A DNA stretch of 64,000 bases from the NCBI GenBank assembly GCA_030770545.1, contig JAUCMP010000026.1:2150501-2214500 (forward strand). Reading direction: 5' to 3'. Numbering within the stretch: position 1 is the first letter of the stretch; each line of letters opens with the position of its first letter. Of this stretch, positions 1 to 12,720 are shown piece after piece. The notes under the pieces were generated by a model, which saw only the letters and a list, made by a program, of their open reading frames with translations, was not told the origin of the DNA and made no database searches. Source of the stretch: Macropodus opercularis. Its lineage: Eukaryota; Chordata; Actinopteri; Anabantiformes; Osphronemidae. A program made the position numbers and the translations under genes.

Positions 1-39
1 ATTTTAGTTTGAAGCAGGGCATGACCCACAACATAAAAG

Positions 40-3000
40 GGGAGGTGGAAAGAAAACTAAAAGGTCCGGGCTCGGGTCCATGTTTGACAAGCGCTCCACT
101 CCAAAGATGAGTAAACTGAAGGTGAGACATTCCCGCCGTCTTCTCGCTGTGGTGCGTCTGTGAATCTACAGCTGAAGGTAAAATGACGATCCCCTCTGCT
201 CTGATGTGCTGATAGGAAGCGTACAGTCCCGAGTCTGGGGTGATCGTGAAAACAGCCAAAGACGGATGTGCAGAGGGTCTGGTTTATGGCGGAGGAGGGA
301 AAGAGGGGCTCTTCATAAAGGAAGTGGTACCAGAGTCCCCTGCCTCAAAAAGTCTCAGACTGCAAGAAGGTGAACACAAACATTAGTCTAATGCAGAGTC
401 ACTTAACTGTTCTCCTTTGTGTTTCAGTTTCACGTACAAGAACTTCTCTTTCTGCTCTCTTCTCTATTTATGCAGGAGATCAGATTCTGAGCGCCACTGT
501 GTATTTTGACAACATTCCATATGAGGACGCTATTCAGATTCTGGAGCACGCTCAGGCCTACAAAGTGAAGCTGTGCTTGAAGCGTAAACCACACGTCACA
601 GCGGCTGAAGCGGCTGTCGACTCCGACGTTATCCCTGTAACTATGTTCAACTTATCTGCTCAGACTCTTTAAGTAAGCTTGTCCTGCTGGTAAACTGACA
701 TTTTGCATGGCTCTCATTTAACAGGAGGAAGACCTCTACACTCCAGAAATGAGGACACAAGGAAAAACCAAGTGGCGAGGAGATGCCCGCATTTCATGGC
801 CCAAGTTCCCCTCATTAGGACGAAAGTCACGTTTCACAAGGTCTCACAGTTCGTCAGAGGCTGATGAGCAGAAAAAGCTGGAGCTTAGTCCACCAACAAG
901 TGACACAGAGTCACCCATAAAATCTCAGGATGCTCTCAAAGGCAAAAAGAGGCAGAAAATGAAACTTTCTGTTCTGAAAAACAGAGGGCGCATAAGCTCA
1001 TCTGAAGACCAGGACACAGAAGCACCGACAACCGGCCAGATCAGCGGTGACGCTTACCAGACAGCATCAGAAATGCTTTCACCTGAGTGTCTGGAAAGCC
1101 TCTCAGCAGAAACAGCTGACATCTATGTGACAGATGACCTGAAAGTAGTGGAAGTGGAGCAGCATGAGGCGAAAACAGTTCAACACAAAGCGGAACTCAT
1201 GAGTATAGATGGCACTTTGAAAACAACAGATCTAACTGTGGCTCTGACAGATCAAGAAAGGCCCTCTGGTACCGCATCCCCCCATGAGAAGAAAAAGAAG
1301 AAAGAAAGGTCTGAATTGAAAATTAAAATTTCAGGGAAGGACAAATCGCCCAAAAAAGATGCAAAAGCTAAATCCTCACCAAAAAGGCTAAAAACGTTGG
1401 GGGCAAGTTTCGAAATAGCTGACCAACATCTGAACGAAAAATCTAATGTCATCCCAAGTTCCCAAGATGCTAATACACAATTAATCAGCAGCGAGAGCTC
1501 AAAGGTAATCACCAAAAAAGCAGCGACAACTCAGAAAGAGATTAGTATACCAAGGGTGGAGCTGGACATATCTGATGTCACGTTTATGTGTAAGCCTTCA
1601 AAGAAGGGTGACGAAAAAGGAAAGACAGGAAGGGACACAAAGACAGCATTTAAGCTGCCTAAAATAGGCCTTAGTGACACTGCCACAGAGCAACCAATCA
1701 AAAAAATTATTTTAAATGATGAACACCTAGAAGAAGAACCTACATTTGAACATCCAACAACTGAAGGAACCACAGCAGATCCTTTTGACAGACTGTCAAA
1801 AAACAGTCTTTCTACAGCTCAACTTCCCAAACGTGAAGACATAGAGATTCCAGGTATGGAAGATGTGACAATAACACACAAAGCTAAAAAAATTAAAGAG
1901 CCTAAAACAGCTTTTAAAGGACTTCATGAAGAAATTAAAGCCGAAACAGTACAGTTGTCTATTGATGTTGACCGTGTGAAAGAGGCAGTATCAAAACTGC
2001 CTGGATTCAAGCTGCCTAAGGTCGACACGTCTGGAATCCCTATGCATGAGGAAATCACTGTGATCGATGCAAATGCACAAAGAATATCAGTGAAAACACC
2101 CACTAAAGTTGTAGATTCGAAGGCAAAGCATGAGGGGTACTTCACTAAATTTGACATGACTGCATCTCCACACGTCTCCAAGACTACAGTCAAACTACCA
2201 AAAATCAGTCCTGCTGACTTAGCCTCAGACTTTCTACTTACAGAAACCAGGATAGACAATAAAAAACCTCAAATGGAATACGGAACTCAGCCTAAACAAG
2301 GTGACGCCTCCATTCAACCCGAGGTCTGCAAAAGAGAAAACATTAGAATACCTGGCAAAGAAAGTGTACATGATGCAGCCATGAATCAACCACAAGAAAC
2401 TCAAAAATCTCACACCATCAAAGGCCAAGGACAAATTGTAGGCGTCATATCTGATGTCAAAATACCGGAGATCGACAACATTGAATACATTGATTCAGTC
2501 AGTGGTTCACCAGCTAAAACGGATGGTGTCACTGGGCTCACCGGTAATGCTGCAAAGCCACTGGTTGAGGCTTTTTTTGCAGATACAAAAGTGCAACTAA
2601 GAGATGTTGAATCCAGTGAGCACTCAGTCAAACTGCCCAAAGTAGTTATCCCAAAAATCAGCACATTGGGTGAAGATATTACCACTAATGGAGCAAAGAT
2701 GAAAACAACTGAAAGAGAAGAAAGGGAGCGCAAACTTGAAGAACCAAAGCTCAGCGTCACAATGCATAAGGTAAAAAGACCTGATATTGACTCAAGTCTG
2801 TCAAGGAAAGACACACATGTCACTCTGCCAGAGGCTAATGCTGAAGTCAGTATCCCAGAAGCCCCTGGTGTTGACTTGGCGGTTACTTTTGGAAAAGTAG
2901 ATGTTCCTCCACCAGATCAGATAATCAAAACTGAAAAGTCTGAAATAGAAATAAAACCACAGCATATTGAGAGTGAGCTTAAAGGGCAAGGAATTACATT

Positions 3001-6000
3001 AAAAATGCCAAAGCTTGGTATCAAAATGCCAAAAATCAAAGGCCCTGAATTTGATCTCAGCTTGTCAAAGAACAATGCAGAGGCTACACTTCCAGAGGGT
3101 GAAGTCAAACTCCCAGATGTCCCTGAGGCTGATGTTACTCCTGGAAACTTAGACGTTTCTCTGCCAGAACTGAAGTCAAAGGCTGAAAAGCCTGAACTGG
3201 AGGTTAAACCCCTGCAAACTGAGGGAGACCTTCAGTCGCAAGGAATCAAGTTCAAAATGCCAAAGCTTGGTATCAAAATGCCAAAAATCAAAGGAACTGA
3301 AATTGATCTAAATTTGTCCAAGAAAGATGTAGATGTCATGGTACCAAAAGCTAAAGCTGAAGTCAAACTCCCAGAAGTACCAGAGATTAGTAGCATAGAT
3401 GTTTCTATTCCAGAGCAAAACACAGAGGTTGAAAAATCTGCATTGGAAATCCAATCTCTGCCCCCTGAAGGGGAACTTGCTGAACAAGGAGCTATATTTA
3501 AAATGCCAAAAATTAAAGGACCTCAATTTGACCTAAATTTGCACAAGAAACATGTAGATGTCACAATATCAAAATCTAAAGCTGAAGTCAAACTCCCAGA
3601 GATCTCAGGGGTTGGAGACATAGATGTTTCTATTCCAGAGCATCGGATAGAGTTTGAAAAAACTGAAATGGAAATCAAACCTCTGCAAATTGACGGTGAA
3701 TTTGATGCACAGGGAACCAAATTTAAAATGCCAAAGCTTGGCATCAGAATGCCAAAAATCAAAGAAGCTGTTGACCTAGGTTTGTCCAAGAAAGACACAG
3801 ATGTTATAATAGGACATACTAAAGTCGGAGTGAAAATGCCAGAAGCCCCTGAGGTTGATGCTACTCTTGGAAACGTTTCTCTGCAAGAGCAGATGATGAC
3901 AGTTGAAAAACCTGAACTGGAAATAAAACCTTTGCAAACTGAACTTGATGCACAAAGTACCATGTTCAAACTGCCAAAGCTTGGTATCCAAGTACCAAAA
4001 ACCAAAGCACCTGAATTTGATCTACACTTGTCCAGAAAAGAAGTAGATGTCAAACTACCAGAGGTCCCAGAGGCCGGAAGAGCGGATGGTTCTAGTCCAG
4101 TGCAACAGATAACTATTGAAAACCCTGAATTAGAAATCAAACCTATGGGAATTAAGGATGGACTTGACACTCAAGAAGACAGTTTTAAAATGCCAAAGTT
4201 TCATATACAACTTCCAAAAATTAAAGCACCTGAATTCGATTTGAAGCTTTCAACTAAAGATGTGGATGTTCAATTACCAGAGGCAAACGCTGAAGGCAAA
4301 CTTCCACATGCTGGTGTTTCAATTGCCTCAAAACCTGTGGCTGAACCAAAATTGGATGTCAGTCTTGGAAAAGCTGAAATGTTGGTACCAGAAGCCCAAA
4401 TGGAATATAAACAGCCTGTAGTACAAATCAAACCACTGCAAACTAATGCTGAACTTAAAGGAGCAAAGTTTAAGATGCCAAAACTGGGTATCAAAGTGCC
4501 AAACATACAAGGGCCTGAAACTGATTCGAGTTTGCTGAAGAAAGATGTAGATGAACAAAAGCCTAACGCTGACATTAAATTGCCAGAGACCCCTAAGGGT
4601 GATGTAAATCAAGGAAAAGTAAATTTAGTTGAAAAACCAAATTTAAGTTTATCAAAGGCCGATGCAGATGTGACACTACCAGAGGTCAAACTCCCTGATG
4701 TTGAAGTGAAACAACCTTCTGCTCAAGTGGATATCAAAGCACCTGAAATCAAAGCAAAGGATAAAGATGGATCACCATCAAAATTTAAGATGCCAACATT
4801 CAAAATGCCAAAATTTGGACTTGGCAGCTCAAGTGCCACAGTTGAAGTACCTGATGTGGACAAACACATCAAACTGGATGGAGGGGGCATAGAAATGCCT
4901 GAAGAGGATCTAACAGTTAGTGTTGAAGGCCCATCAATAGACGTGAAAGCTGGAGGAATTGAACACGAAGGAAAAGATGGCAAGTTTAAACTGCCAAGCC
5001 TTGGTTTTTCTGTGTCCAAAGTCAAAGGACCAGACGTTGATTTAAGTTTAGCAAAGGCCGATGCAGATGTGACACTACCAGAGGTCAAACTCCCTGATGT
5101 TGAAGTGAAACAACCTTCTGCTCAAGTGGATATCAAAGCACCTGAAATCAAAGCAAAGGATAAAGATGGATCACCATCAAAATTTAAGATGCCAACATTC
5201 AAAATGCCAAAATTTGGACTTGGCAGCTCAAGTGCCACAGTAGAAGTACCTGATGTAGACAAACACATCAAACTGGATGGAGAGGGCATAGAAATGCCTG
5301 AAGAGGATCTAACAGTTAGTGTTGAAGGCCCATCAATTGACATCAAAGCTGGAGGAATTGAACACGAAGGAAAAGATGGCAAGTTTAAACTGCCAAGCCT
5401 TGGTTTTTCTGTGTCCAAAGTCAAAGGACCAGACGTTGATTTAAGTTTATCAAAGACTGGTGCAGATGTGACACTACCAGAGGTCAAACTCCCTGATGTT
5501 GAAGTGAAACAACCTTCTGCTCAAGTGGATATTAAAGCACCTGAAATCAAAGTTGTGACAAAGGATAAAGATGGATCACCATCAAAATTTAAGATGCCAA
5601 CATTCAAAATGCCAAAATTTGGACTTGGCAGCTCAAGTGCCACAGTAGAAGTACCTGATATGGACAAACACATCATACTGGATGGAGGGGGCATAGAAAT
5701 GCCTGAAGAGGATCTAACAGTTAGTGTTGAAGGCCCATCAATAGACGTGAAAGCTGGAGGAATTGAACACGAAGGAAAAGATGGCAAGTTTAAACTGCCA
5801 AGCCTTGGTTTTTCTGTGTCCAAAGTCAAAGGACCAGACGTTGATTTAAGTTTAGCAAAGGCCGATGCAGATGTGACACTACCAGAGGTCAAACTCCCTG
5901 ATGTTGAAGTGAAACAACCTTCTGCTCAAGTGGATATCAAAGCACCTGAAATCAAAGCAAAGGATAAAGATGGATCACCATCAAAATTTAAGATGCCAAC

Positions 6001-9000
6001 ATTCAAAATGCCAAAATTTGGACTTGGCAGCTCAAGTGCCACAGTAGAAGTACCTGATATGGACAAACACATCATACTGGATGGAGAGGGCATAGAAATG
6101 CCTGAAGAGGATCTAACAGTTAGTGTTGAAGGCCCATCAATAGACATCAAAGCTGGAGGAATTGAACACGAAGGAAAAGATGGCAAGTTTAAACTGCCAA
6201 GCCTTGGTTTTTCTGTGTCCAAAGTCAAAGGACCAGACGTTGATTTAAGTTTATCAAAGACTGGTGCAGATGTGACACTACCAGAGGTCAAACTCCCTGA
6301 TGTTGAAGTGAAACAACCTTCTGCTCAAGTGGATATTAAAGCACCTGAAATCAAAGTTGTGACAAAGGATAAAGATGGATCACCATCAAAATTTAAGATG
6401 CCAACATTCAAAATGCCAAAATTTGGACTTGGCAGCTCAAGTGCCACAGTAGAAGTACCTGATGTGGACAAACACATCAAACTGGATGGAGAGGGCATAG
6501 AAATGCCTGAAGAGGATCTAACAGTTAGTGTTGAAGGCCCATCAATAGACGTGAAAGCTGGAGGAATTGAACACGAAGGAAAAGATGGCAAGTTTAAACT
6601 GCCAAGCCTTGGTTTTTCTGTGTCCAAAGTCAAAGGACCAGACGTTGATTTAAGTTTAGCAAAGGCCGATGCAGATGTGACACTACCAGAGGTCAAACTC
6701 CCTGATGTTGAAGTGAAACAACCTTCTGCTCAAGTGGATATCAAAGCACCTGAAATCAAAGCAAAGGATAAAGATGGATCACCATCAAAATTTAAGATGC
6801 CAACATTCAAAATGCCAAAATTTGGACTTGGCAGCTCAAGTGCCACAGTAGAAGTACCTGATGTGGACAAACACATCAAACTGGATGGAGAGGGCATAGA
6901 AATGCCTGAAGAGGATCTAACAGTTAGTGTTGAAGGCCCATCAATAGACATGAAAGCTGGAGGAATTGAACACGAAGGAAAAGATGGCAAGTTTAAACTG
7001 CCAAGCCTTGGTTTTTCTGTGTCCAAAGTCAAAGGACCAGACGTTGATTTAAGTTTAGCAAAGGCCGATGCAGATGTGACACTACCAGAGGTCAAACTCC
7101 CTGATGTTGAAGTGAAACAACCTTCTGCTCAAGTGGATATCAAAGCACCTGAAATCAAAGCAAAGGATAAAGATGGATCACCATCAAAATTTAAGATGCC
7201 AACATTCAAAATGCCAAAATTTGGACTTGGCAGCTCAAGTGCCACAGTAGAAGTACCTGATGTGGACAAACACATCAAACTGGATGGAGAGGGCATAGAA
7301 ATGCCTGAAGAGGATCTAACAGTTAGTGTTGAAGGCCCATCAATAGACGTGAAAGCTGGAGGAATTGAACACGAAGGAAAAGATGGCAAGTTTAAACTGC
7401 CAAGCCTTGGTTTTTCTGTGTCCAAAGTCAAAGGACCAGACGTTGATTTAAGTTTAGCAAAGGCCGATGCAGATGTGACACTACCAGAGGTCAAACTCCC
7501 TGATGTTGAAGTGAAACAACCTTCTGCTCAAGTGGATATCAAAGCACCTGAAATCAAAGCAAAGGATAAAGATGGATCACCATCAAAATTTAAGATGCCA
7601 ACATTCAAAATGCCAAAATTTGGACTTGGCAGCTCAAGTGCCACAGTAGAAGTACCTGATGTGGACAAACACATCAAACTGGATGGAGAGGGCATAGAAA
7701 TGCCTGAAGAGGATCTAACAGTTAGTGTTGAAGGCCCATCAATAGACATGAAAGCTGGAGGAATTGAACACGAAGGAAAAGATGGCAAGTTTAAAATGCC
7801 AAGCCTTGGTTTTTCTGTGTCCAAAGTCAAAGGACCAGACGTTGATTTAAGTTTAGCAAAGGCCGATGCAGATGTGACACTACCAGAGGTCAAACTCCCT
7901 GATGTTGAAGTGAAACAACCTTCTGCTCAAGTGGATATTAAAGCACCTGAAATCAAAGCAAAGGATAAAGATGGATCACCATCAAAATTTAAGATGCCAA
8001 CATTCAAAATGCCAAAATTTGGACTTGGCAGCTCAAGTGCCACAGTAGAAGTACCTGATGTGGACAAACACATCAAACTGGATGGAGAGGGCATAGAAAT
8101 GCCTGAAGAGGATCTAACAGTTAGTGTTGAAGGCCCATCAATAGACGTGAAAGCTGGAGGAATTGAACACGAAGGAAAAGATGGCAAGTTTAAAATGCCA
8201 AGCCTTGGTTTTTCTGTGTCCAAAGTCAAAGGACCAGACGTTGATTTAAGTTTATCAAAGACTGGTGCAGATGTGACACTACCAGAGGTCAAACTCCCTG
8301 ATGTTGAAGTGAAACAACCTTCTGCTCAAGTGGATATCAAAGCACCTGAAATCAAAGCAAAGGATAAAGATGGATCACCATCAAAATTTAAGATGCCAAC
8401 ATTCAAAATGCCAAAATTTGGACTTGGCAGCTCAAGTGCCACAGTAGAAGTACCTGATATGGACAAACACATCATACTGGATGGAGAGGGCATAGAAATG
8501 CCTGAAGAGGATCTAACAGTTAGTGTTGAAGGCCCATCAATAGACATCAAAGCTGGAGGAATTGAACACGAAGGAAAAGATGGCAAGTTTAAACTGCCAA
8601 GCCTTGGTTTTTCTGTGTCCAAAGTCAAAGGACCAGACGTTGATTTAAGTTTATCAAAGACTGGTGCAGATGTGACACTACCAGAGGTCAAACTCCCTGA
8701 TGTTGAAGTGAAACAACCTTCTGCTCAAGTGGATATTAAAGCACCTGAAATCAAAGTTGTGACAAAGGATAAAGATGGATCACCATCAAAATTTAAGATG
8801 CCAACATTCAAAATGCCAAAATTTGGACTTGGCAGCTCAAGTGCCACAGTAGAAGTACCTGATGTGGACAAACACATCAAACTGGATGGAGAGGGCATAG
8901 AAATGCCTGAAGAGGATCTAACAGTTAGTGTTGAAGGCCCATCAATAGACGTGAAAGCTGGAGGAATTGAACACGAAGGAAAAGATGGCAAGTTTAAACT

Positions 9001-11872
9001 GCCAAGCCTTGGTTTTTCTGTGTCCAAAGTCAAAGGACCAGACGTTGATTTAAGTTTAGCAAAGGCCGATGCAGATGTGACACTACCAGAGGTCAAACTC
9101 CCTGATGTTGAAGTGAAACAACCTTCTGCTCAAGTGGATATCAAAGCACCTGAAATCAAAGCAAAGGATAAAGATGGATCACCATCAAAATTTAAGATGC
9201 CAACATTCAAAATGCCAAAATTTGGACTTGGCAGCTCAAGTGCCACAGTAGAAGTACCTGATATGGACAAACACATCAAACTGGATGGAGAGGGCATAGA
9301 AATGCCTGAAGAGGATCTAACAGTTAGTGTTGAAGGCCCATCAATAGACATGAAAGCTGGAGGAATTGAACACGAAGGAAAAGATGGCAAGTTTAAAATG
9401 CCAAGCCTTGGTTTTTCTGTGTCCAAAGTCAAAGGACCAGACGTTGATTTAAGTTTATCAAAGACTGGTGCAGATGTGACACTACCAGAGGTCAAACTCC
9501 CTGATGTTGAAGTGAAACAACCTTCTGCTCAAGTGGATATTAAAGCACCTGAAATCAAAGTTGTGACAAAGGATAAAGATGGATCACCATCAAAATTTAA
9601 GATGCCAACATTCAAAATGCCAAAATTTGGACTTGGCAGCTCAAGTGCCACAGTAGAAGTACCTGATGTGGACAAACACATCAAACTGGATGGAGAGGGC
9701 ATAGAAATGCCTGAAGAGGATCTAACAGTTAGTGTTGAAGGCCCATCAATAGACGTGAAAGCTGGAGGAATTGAACACGAAGGAAAAGATGGCAAGTTTA
9801 AACTGCCAAGCCTTGGTTTTTCTGTGTCCAAAGTCAAAGGACCAGAGGTTGATTTAAGTTTAGCAAAGGCCGATGCAGATGTGACACTACCAGAGGTCAA
9901 ACTCCCTGATGTTGAAGTGAAACAACCTTCTGCTCAAGTGGATATCAAAGCACCTGAAATCAAAGCAAAGGATAAAGATGGATCACCATCAAAATTTAAG
10001 ATGCCAACATTCAAAATGCCAAAATTTGGACTTGGCAGCTCAAGTGCCACAGTAGAAGTACCTGATGTGGACAAACACATCATACTGGATGGAGAGGGCA
10101 TAGAAATGCCTGAAGAGGATCTAACAGTTAGTGTTGAAGGCCCATCAATAGACATCAAAGCTGGAGGAATTGAACACGAAGGAAAAGATGGCAAGTTTAA
10201 ACTGCCAAGCCTTGGTTTTTCTGTGTCCAAAGTCAAAGGACCAGACGTTGATTTAAGTTTAGCAAAGGTTGATGTTTCTATTCCTGAGGGAGAGGTAAGG
10301 GTCAAACCGCCTGAAATGGAAATGAAATCACCTAATCCTGAAGATGAACATGAAAAAAGCAAGTTTAAACTGCCAAAGTTCAGCAGTGCTCTACCAAAAG
10401 CAAAAGCTGAAGTTGATTTAAACGCACTGCAGAAAGATTTGGAAGTCACAATGCCAGAAAGTAAAGCAGAGGCCAAAGTGCCTGAAGTTGGAATCAAACA
10501 ATATTCAGCTGATGTAGAAATAAAAGCTTTGGAGACTGAGGCAAAGTCAAAAGATGCTGGAGGATCCCCATTAAAATTCAAAATGCCTGTGATAAAAATG
10601 CCAAACTTTAGCAGCACTAGTCAAGAAGTCACCAGAAGAGAGTCAGGTGCAAACAAAGCCGGCGATGAAACTGATGGAGCTACACTTGTAGAGGAGGACG
10701 TTACCATCACAATCAAAGCTCAAAGTGCTGATATTAAAACAGATTCTGAAATGCCAAAGACTGAGGATAAGGGCATAGGTCATGGATCTCCAAGTAAATT
10801 CAAACTACCATCATTCAAAATGCCAAAGTTGAGTTTTTCAAGAGCCAAACCTGAAGATGAATATGTCCCTGTTGAAACTGAAAGCAAGGGCGATCATCTG
10901 GATGCCAAAGCTGGCAGTGACAGTCAATCGCCAAGAATGACTCCAACATCACGTGGTGATTTCCTCAAGACCATTGATGTTGAATTTGATGTTCCAACAG
11001 ATAAAGCAGAAGACAATCTTGAAACCCTGAAAGGGGTACATACAACTGCTAAATTAAGTGGAAAACAGTTAGAAGTTGAGGAGAAGCAAATAGATACCAA
11101 GCAAGATACTTCCAAAAGTCCTGAGAAGACAGGTTGGTTCAAATTCCCCAAGTTAGGACAGTCATCCCCAACAGAACCTGCCAAGACTTCTGACAACGAT
11201 GAGCACAAGGATGAGGAGACTCCAGTGGAAGAGGAGAGTCCAACTTCTTCTGTCCAGTCGTCAGACGCCTTTGCTGATATTAGCTCTACAATGACTAGTG
11301 AGCATGTAGGCTTTTCTTTATCTTCTCCTACTAAGGTAACGGTCAGATACTCTGATCCTAATGCGGCTGCAGGGCTTGGAGAGATACAAAGTAACATCAT
11401 TACGTCAACCACAAAGACCGAAATTATCTCTGTTGAGCCCAACCTACCAGAGAAAATCACCATTTTGTCATCTGGAGTTACATCTTCATCAGAGGACACA
11501 CTCAGACTGGAATCTGGAAAAATACATGTCATCACATCAAATGTTCAAGCTACCCCAGAAGCACACCAAGCCAAGGCACTGACTGCGGTGCAAGTTCAAT
11601 CAGCCGGAGGCCTTCCCCTAAAATCAGAAGCTAATGAAGCTGCATCCTGGAGAGTAGAAGACTCACAAAGTAGCAGGAGAATGGTCATCGAAAAGCACGT
11701 AATTATGGAAACACGGGGTGAGAGCAGTGAAACAGTTGTTGTAACTAAACAAGTTACCCGTACATTCAACTCCTCTGAGCCTCTCTCAGGTGAAACAGCC
11801 TCGTCCATTCAACGATTAAGAGACTCGGTGCACTCTGAGAAAATGAAGTTCTTTGATGAAGTGGAGAAATGA
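40..11872 (+). CDS. ahnak2: AHNAK/AHNAK2-family giant scaffold protein (5'-truncated by window)
   Basis: Exons are 40-121, 216-369, 476-636 and 725-11872; further 5' exons lie outside the window. About 3,847 residues are visible. Visible residues 1-27 are basic (KKTKRSGLGSMFDKRSTPK). Residues about 34-117 form a PDZ-like domain split by an intron, with a GGGGKEGLFIKE carboxylate-binding-loop region and LQEGDQILS. The giant last exon starts with an SWPKF...RSHSSSEA segment resembling mammalian AHNAK2, then a K/E/S-rich linker, degenerate FKMPKLGIKMPKIKG repeats, 14 near-identical 133-135-residue units (about residues 1441-3311), more degenerate KFKMP units and a Ser/Thr-rich tail ending FFDEVEK. 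One huge exon of KMPK repeats after a PDZ domain is typical of AHNAK, AHNAK2 and periaxin. Family members are membrane- and cytoskeleton-associated scaffolds. AHNAK2 rather than AHNAK is inferred from the SWPKF segment and from synteny with LBH, EXOC3L4 and TNFAIP2 genes; many databases would simply label it AHNAK. Confidence 0.9.
2995..4650 (+). repeat. Degenerate AHNAK KMPK repeat block, 7 diverged units
   Basis: Seven diverged copies of an F-K-M-P-K-L-G-I-(K/R/Q)-M/V-P-K-I-K-G/A-P-E-F-D-L core begin near 2995, 3247, 3493, 3718, 3960, 4183 and 4466. Spacing is irregular, about 223-283 bp. Between cores lie valine/proline-rich stretches such as EVKLPEVPE and EIKPLQT. This is older coding-repeat material than the homogeneous array that follows, because copies differ at most positions and in length. 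Confidence 0.85.
4651..10260 (+). repeat. Coding tandem array of 14 near-identical 399/405-bp units (AHNAK core)
   Basis: Position 4651 in the first unit corresponds to 10261 just after the last, an offset of 5,610 bp, which equals ten 399-bp units plus four 405-bp units. The 405-bp version carries two extra codons (KVVTKDK instead of KAKDKDG context) and occurs in units 3, 5, 11 and 13. Each unit has the order TLPEVKLPDVEVKQ, DIKAPEIK, SKFKMPTFKMPKFGLG, VEVPD(V/M)DKHI, GIEMPEEDLTVSVEGPSID(V/I/M)KAG, KFK(L/M)PSLGFSVSKVKGP. Units differ by only a few bases, and all insertions are in frame. Confidence 0.95.
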
Positions 11873-12720
11873 ACTAAACGGATGCAGATTGCCGCTAATG
11901 ATGGGGTACGCGTTCACTGGTCATGTGATAGAACAGGAGGAGAGAAAGCGCCTCAAAAACACAGTTTAACTGATCGATCGGAGGAAAGAACTGGTCAGTG
12001 TTCAGGCGTTCACCTCAGTCTCTTGTTGCATGTTGCTGACCTACAGTATAACAAGACAGAGTCTCGTAATTCACTGATTGTGTGATCAAGCTGTTCATAA
12101 ACTAGAGGAATGTAACGAGTGCCCTTAATAGGTCTTCACCAACTGTTCTTGCTCACTATGGTACAGACCTGACATAGAAGTTTCTGTTGAGATATTTTAG
12201 TCATTTCATAGTTTTTAAATGTACAATATTGAGTTATTATTGAGACATAGTTTATTTCTGCGTCGATAATCAACCAATGTGTTTGATTTCAGCAACTTTC
12301 TGACAAAAAGACGTTTGTTGACTGATCAACGTGACTGACATTCCAAAATATGTTTACAATAATTTGACTGTAAAGTTTGTAGTAGATCACCTTCAGTATG
12401 TGTCAGACAGTCATGGACATGTATCACCACGTTATTCTAGTTGCTGTAGCTACGATGTAAAGAAACAATAGCAATGCAAAGCTGAAATGAAATGCTTAAA
12501 ATCAAACACAGCAACTATACTGCTGCAGTTATATTTTTATCAATACTTTGCAACTTACAGCCTAATTTGCAACAGCAGAAACGTATTAAGAGTGTACAAA
12601 GCGGCTATGAGGTGGCTGTGTAAATAGCTTTTAATGACTTTTATCTGACTACTGCTCCTGTCTGTATTCTGAAAAGCTTGAACGTCTGCACAGAAAAATA
12701 AATAATATTAAAGGCTCAAC
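11873..12720 (+). other. 3' UTR of the AHNAK-family gene
   Basis: No reading frame continues after the TGA at 11870-11872. The stretch is AT-rich and ends with an AATAAA hexamer at 12697-12702 followed by a second overlapping A/T-rich run, a plausible cleavage region about 15-25 bases downstream. The UTR limits are inferred. Confidence 0.6.
12697..12702 (+). promoter_or_regulatory. Poly(A) signal AATAAA, AHNAK-family gene
   Basis: Canonical hexamer 825 bases after the stop codon, the first AATAAA seen downstream of it. Confidence 0.6.

Noticed and set aside
370..672. A 100-codon frame that runs through an intron into the PDZ exon
   Set aside because: Only the segment 476-636 is exonic. The upstream part is intronic and the downstream part reads past the donor at 637.
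1252..4612. Minus-strand open frames over the N-terminal and degenerate-repeat part of the AHNAK exon
   Set aside because: They are antisense to a clearly coding exon, low in complexity, and show no splice or start support.
4723..10617. Fourteen regularly spaced minus-strand open frames of 121-227 codons starting MTSGSVTS or similar
   Set aside because: They are antisense shadows of the AHNAK tandem units, open only because the repeated codons happen to lack antisense stops. The frame repeats with the sense unit and has no independent signal.
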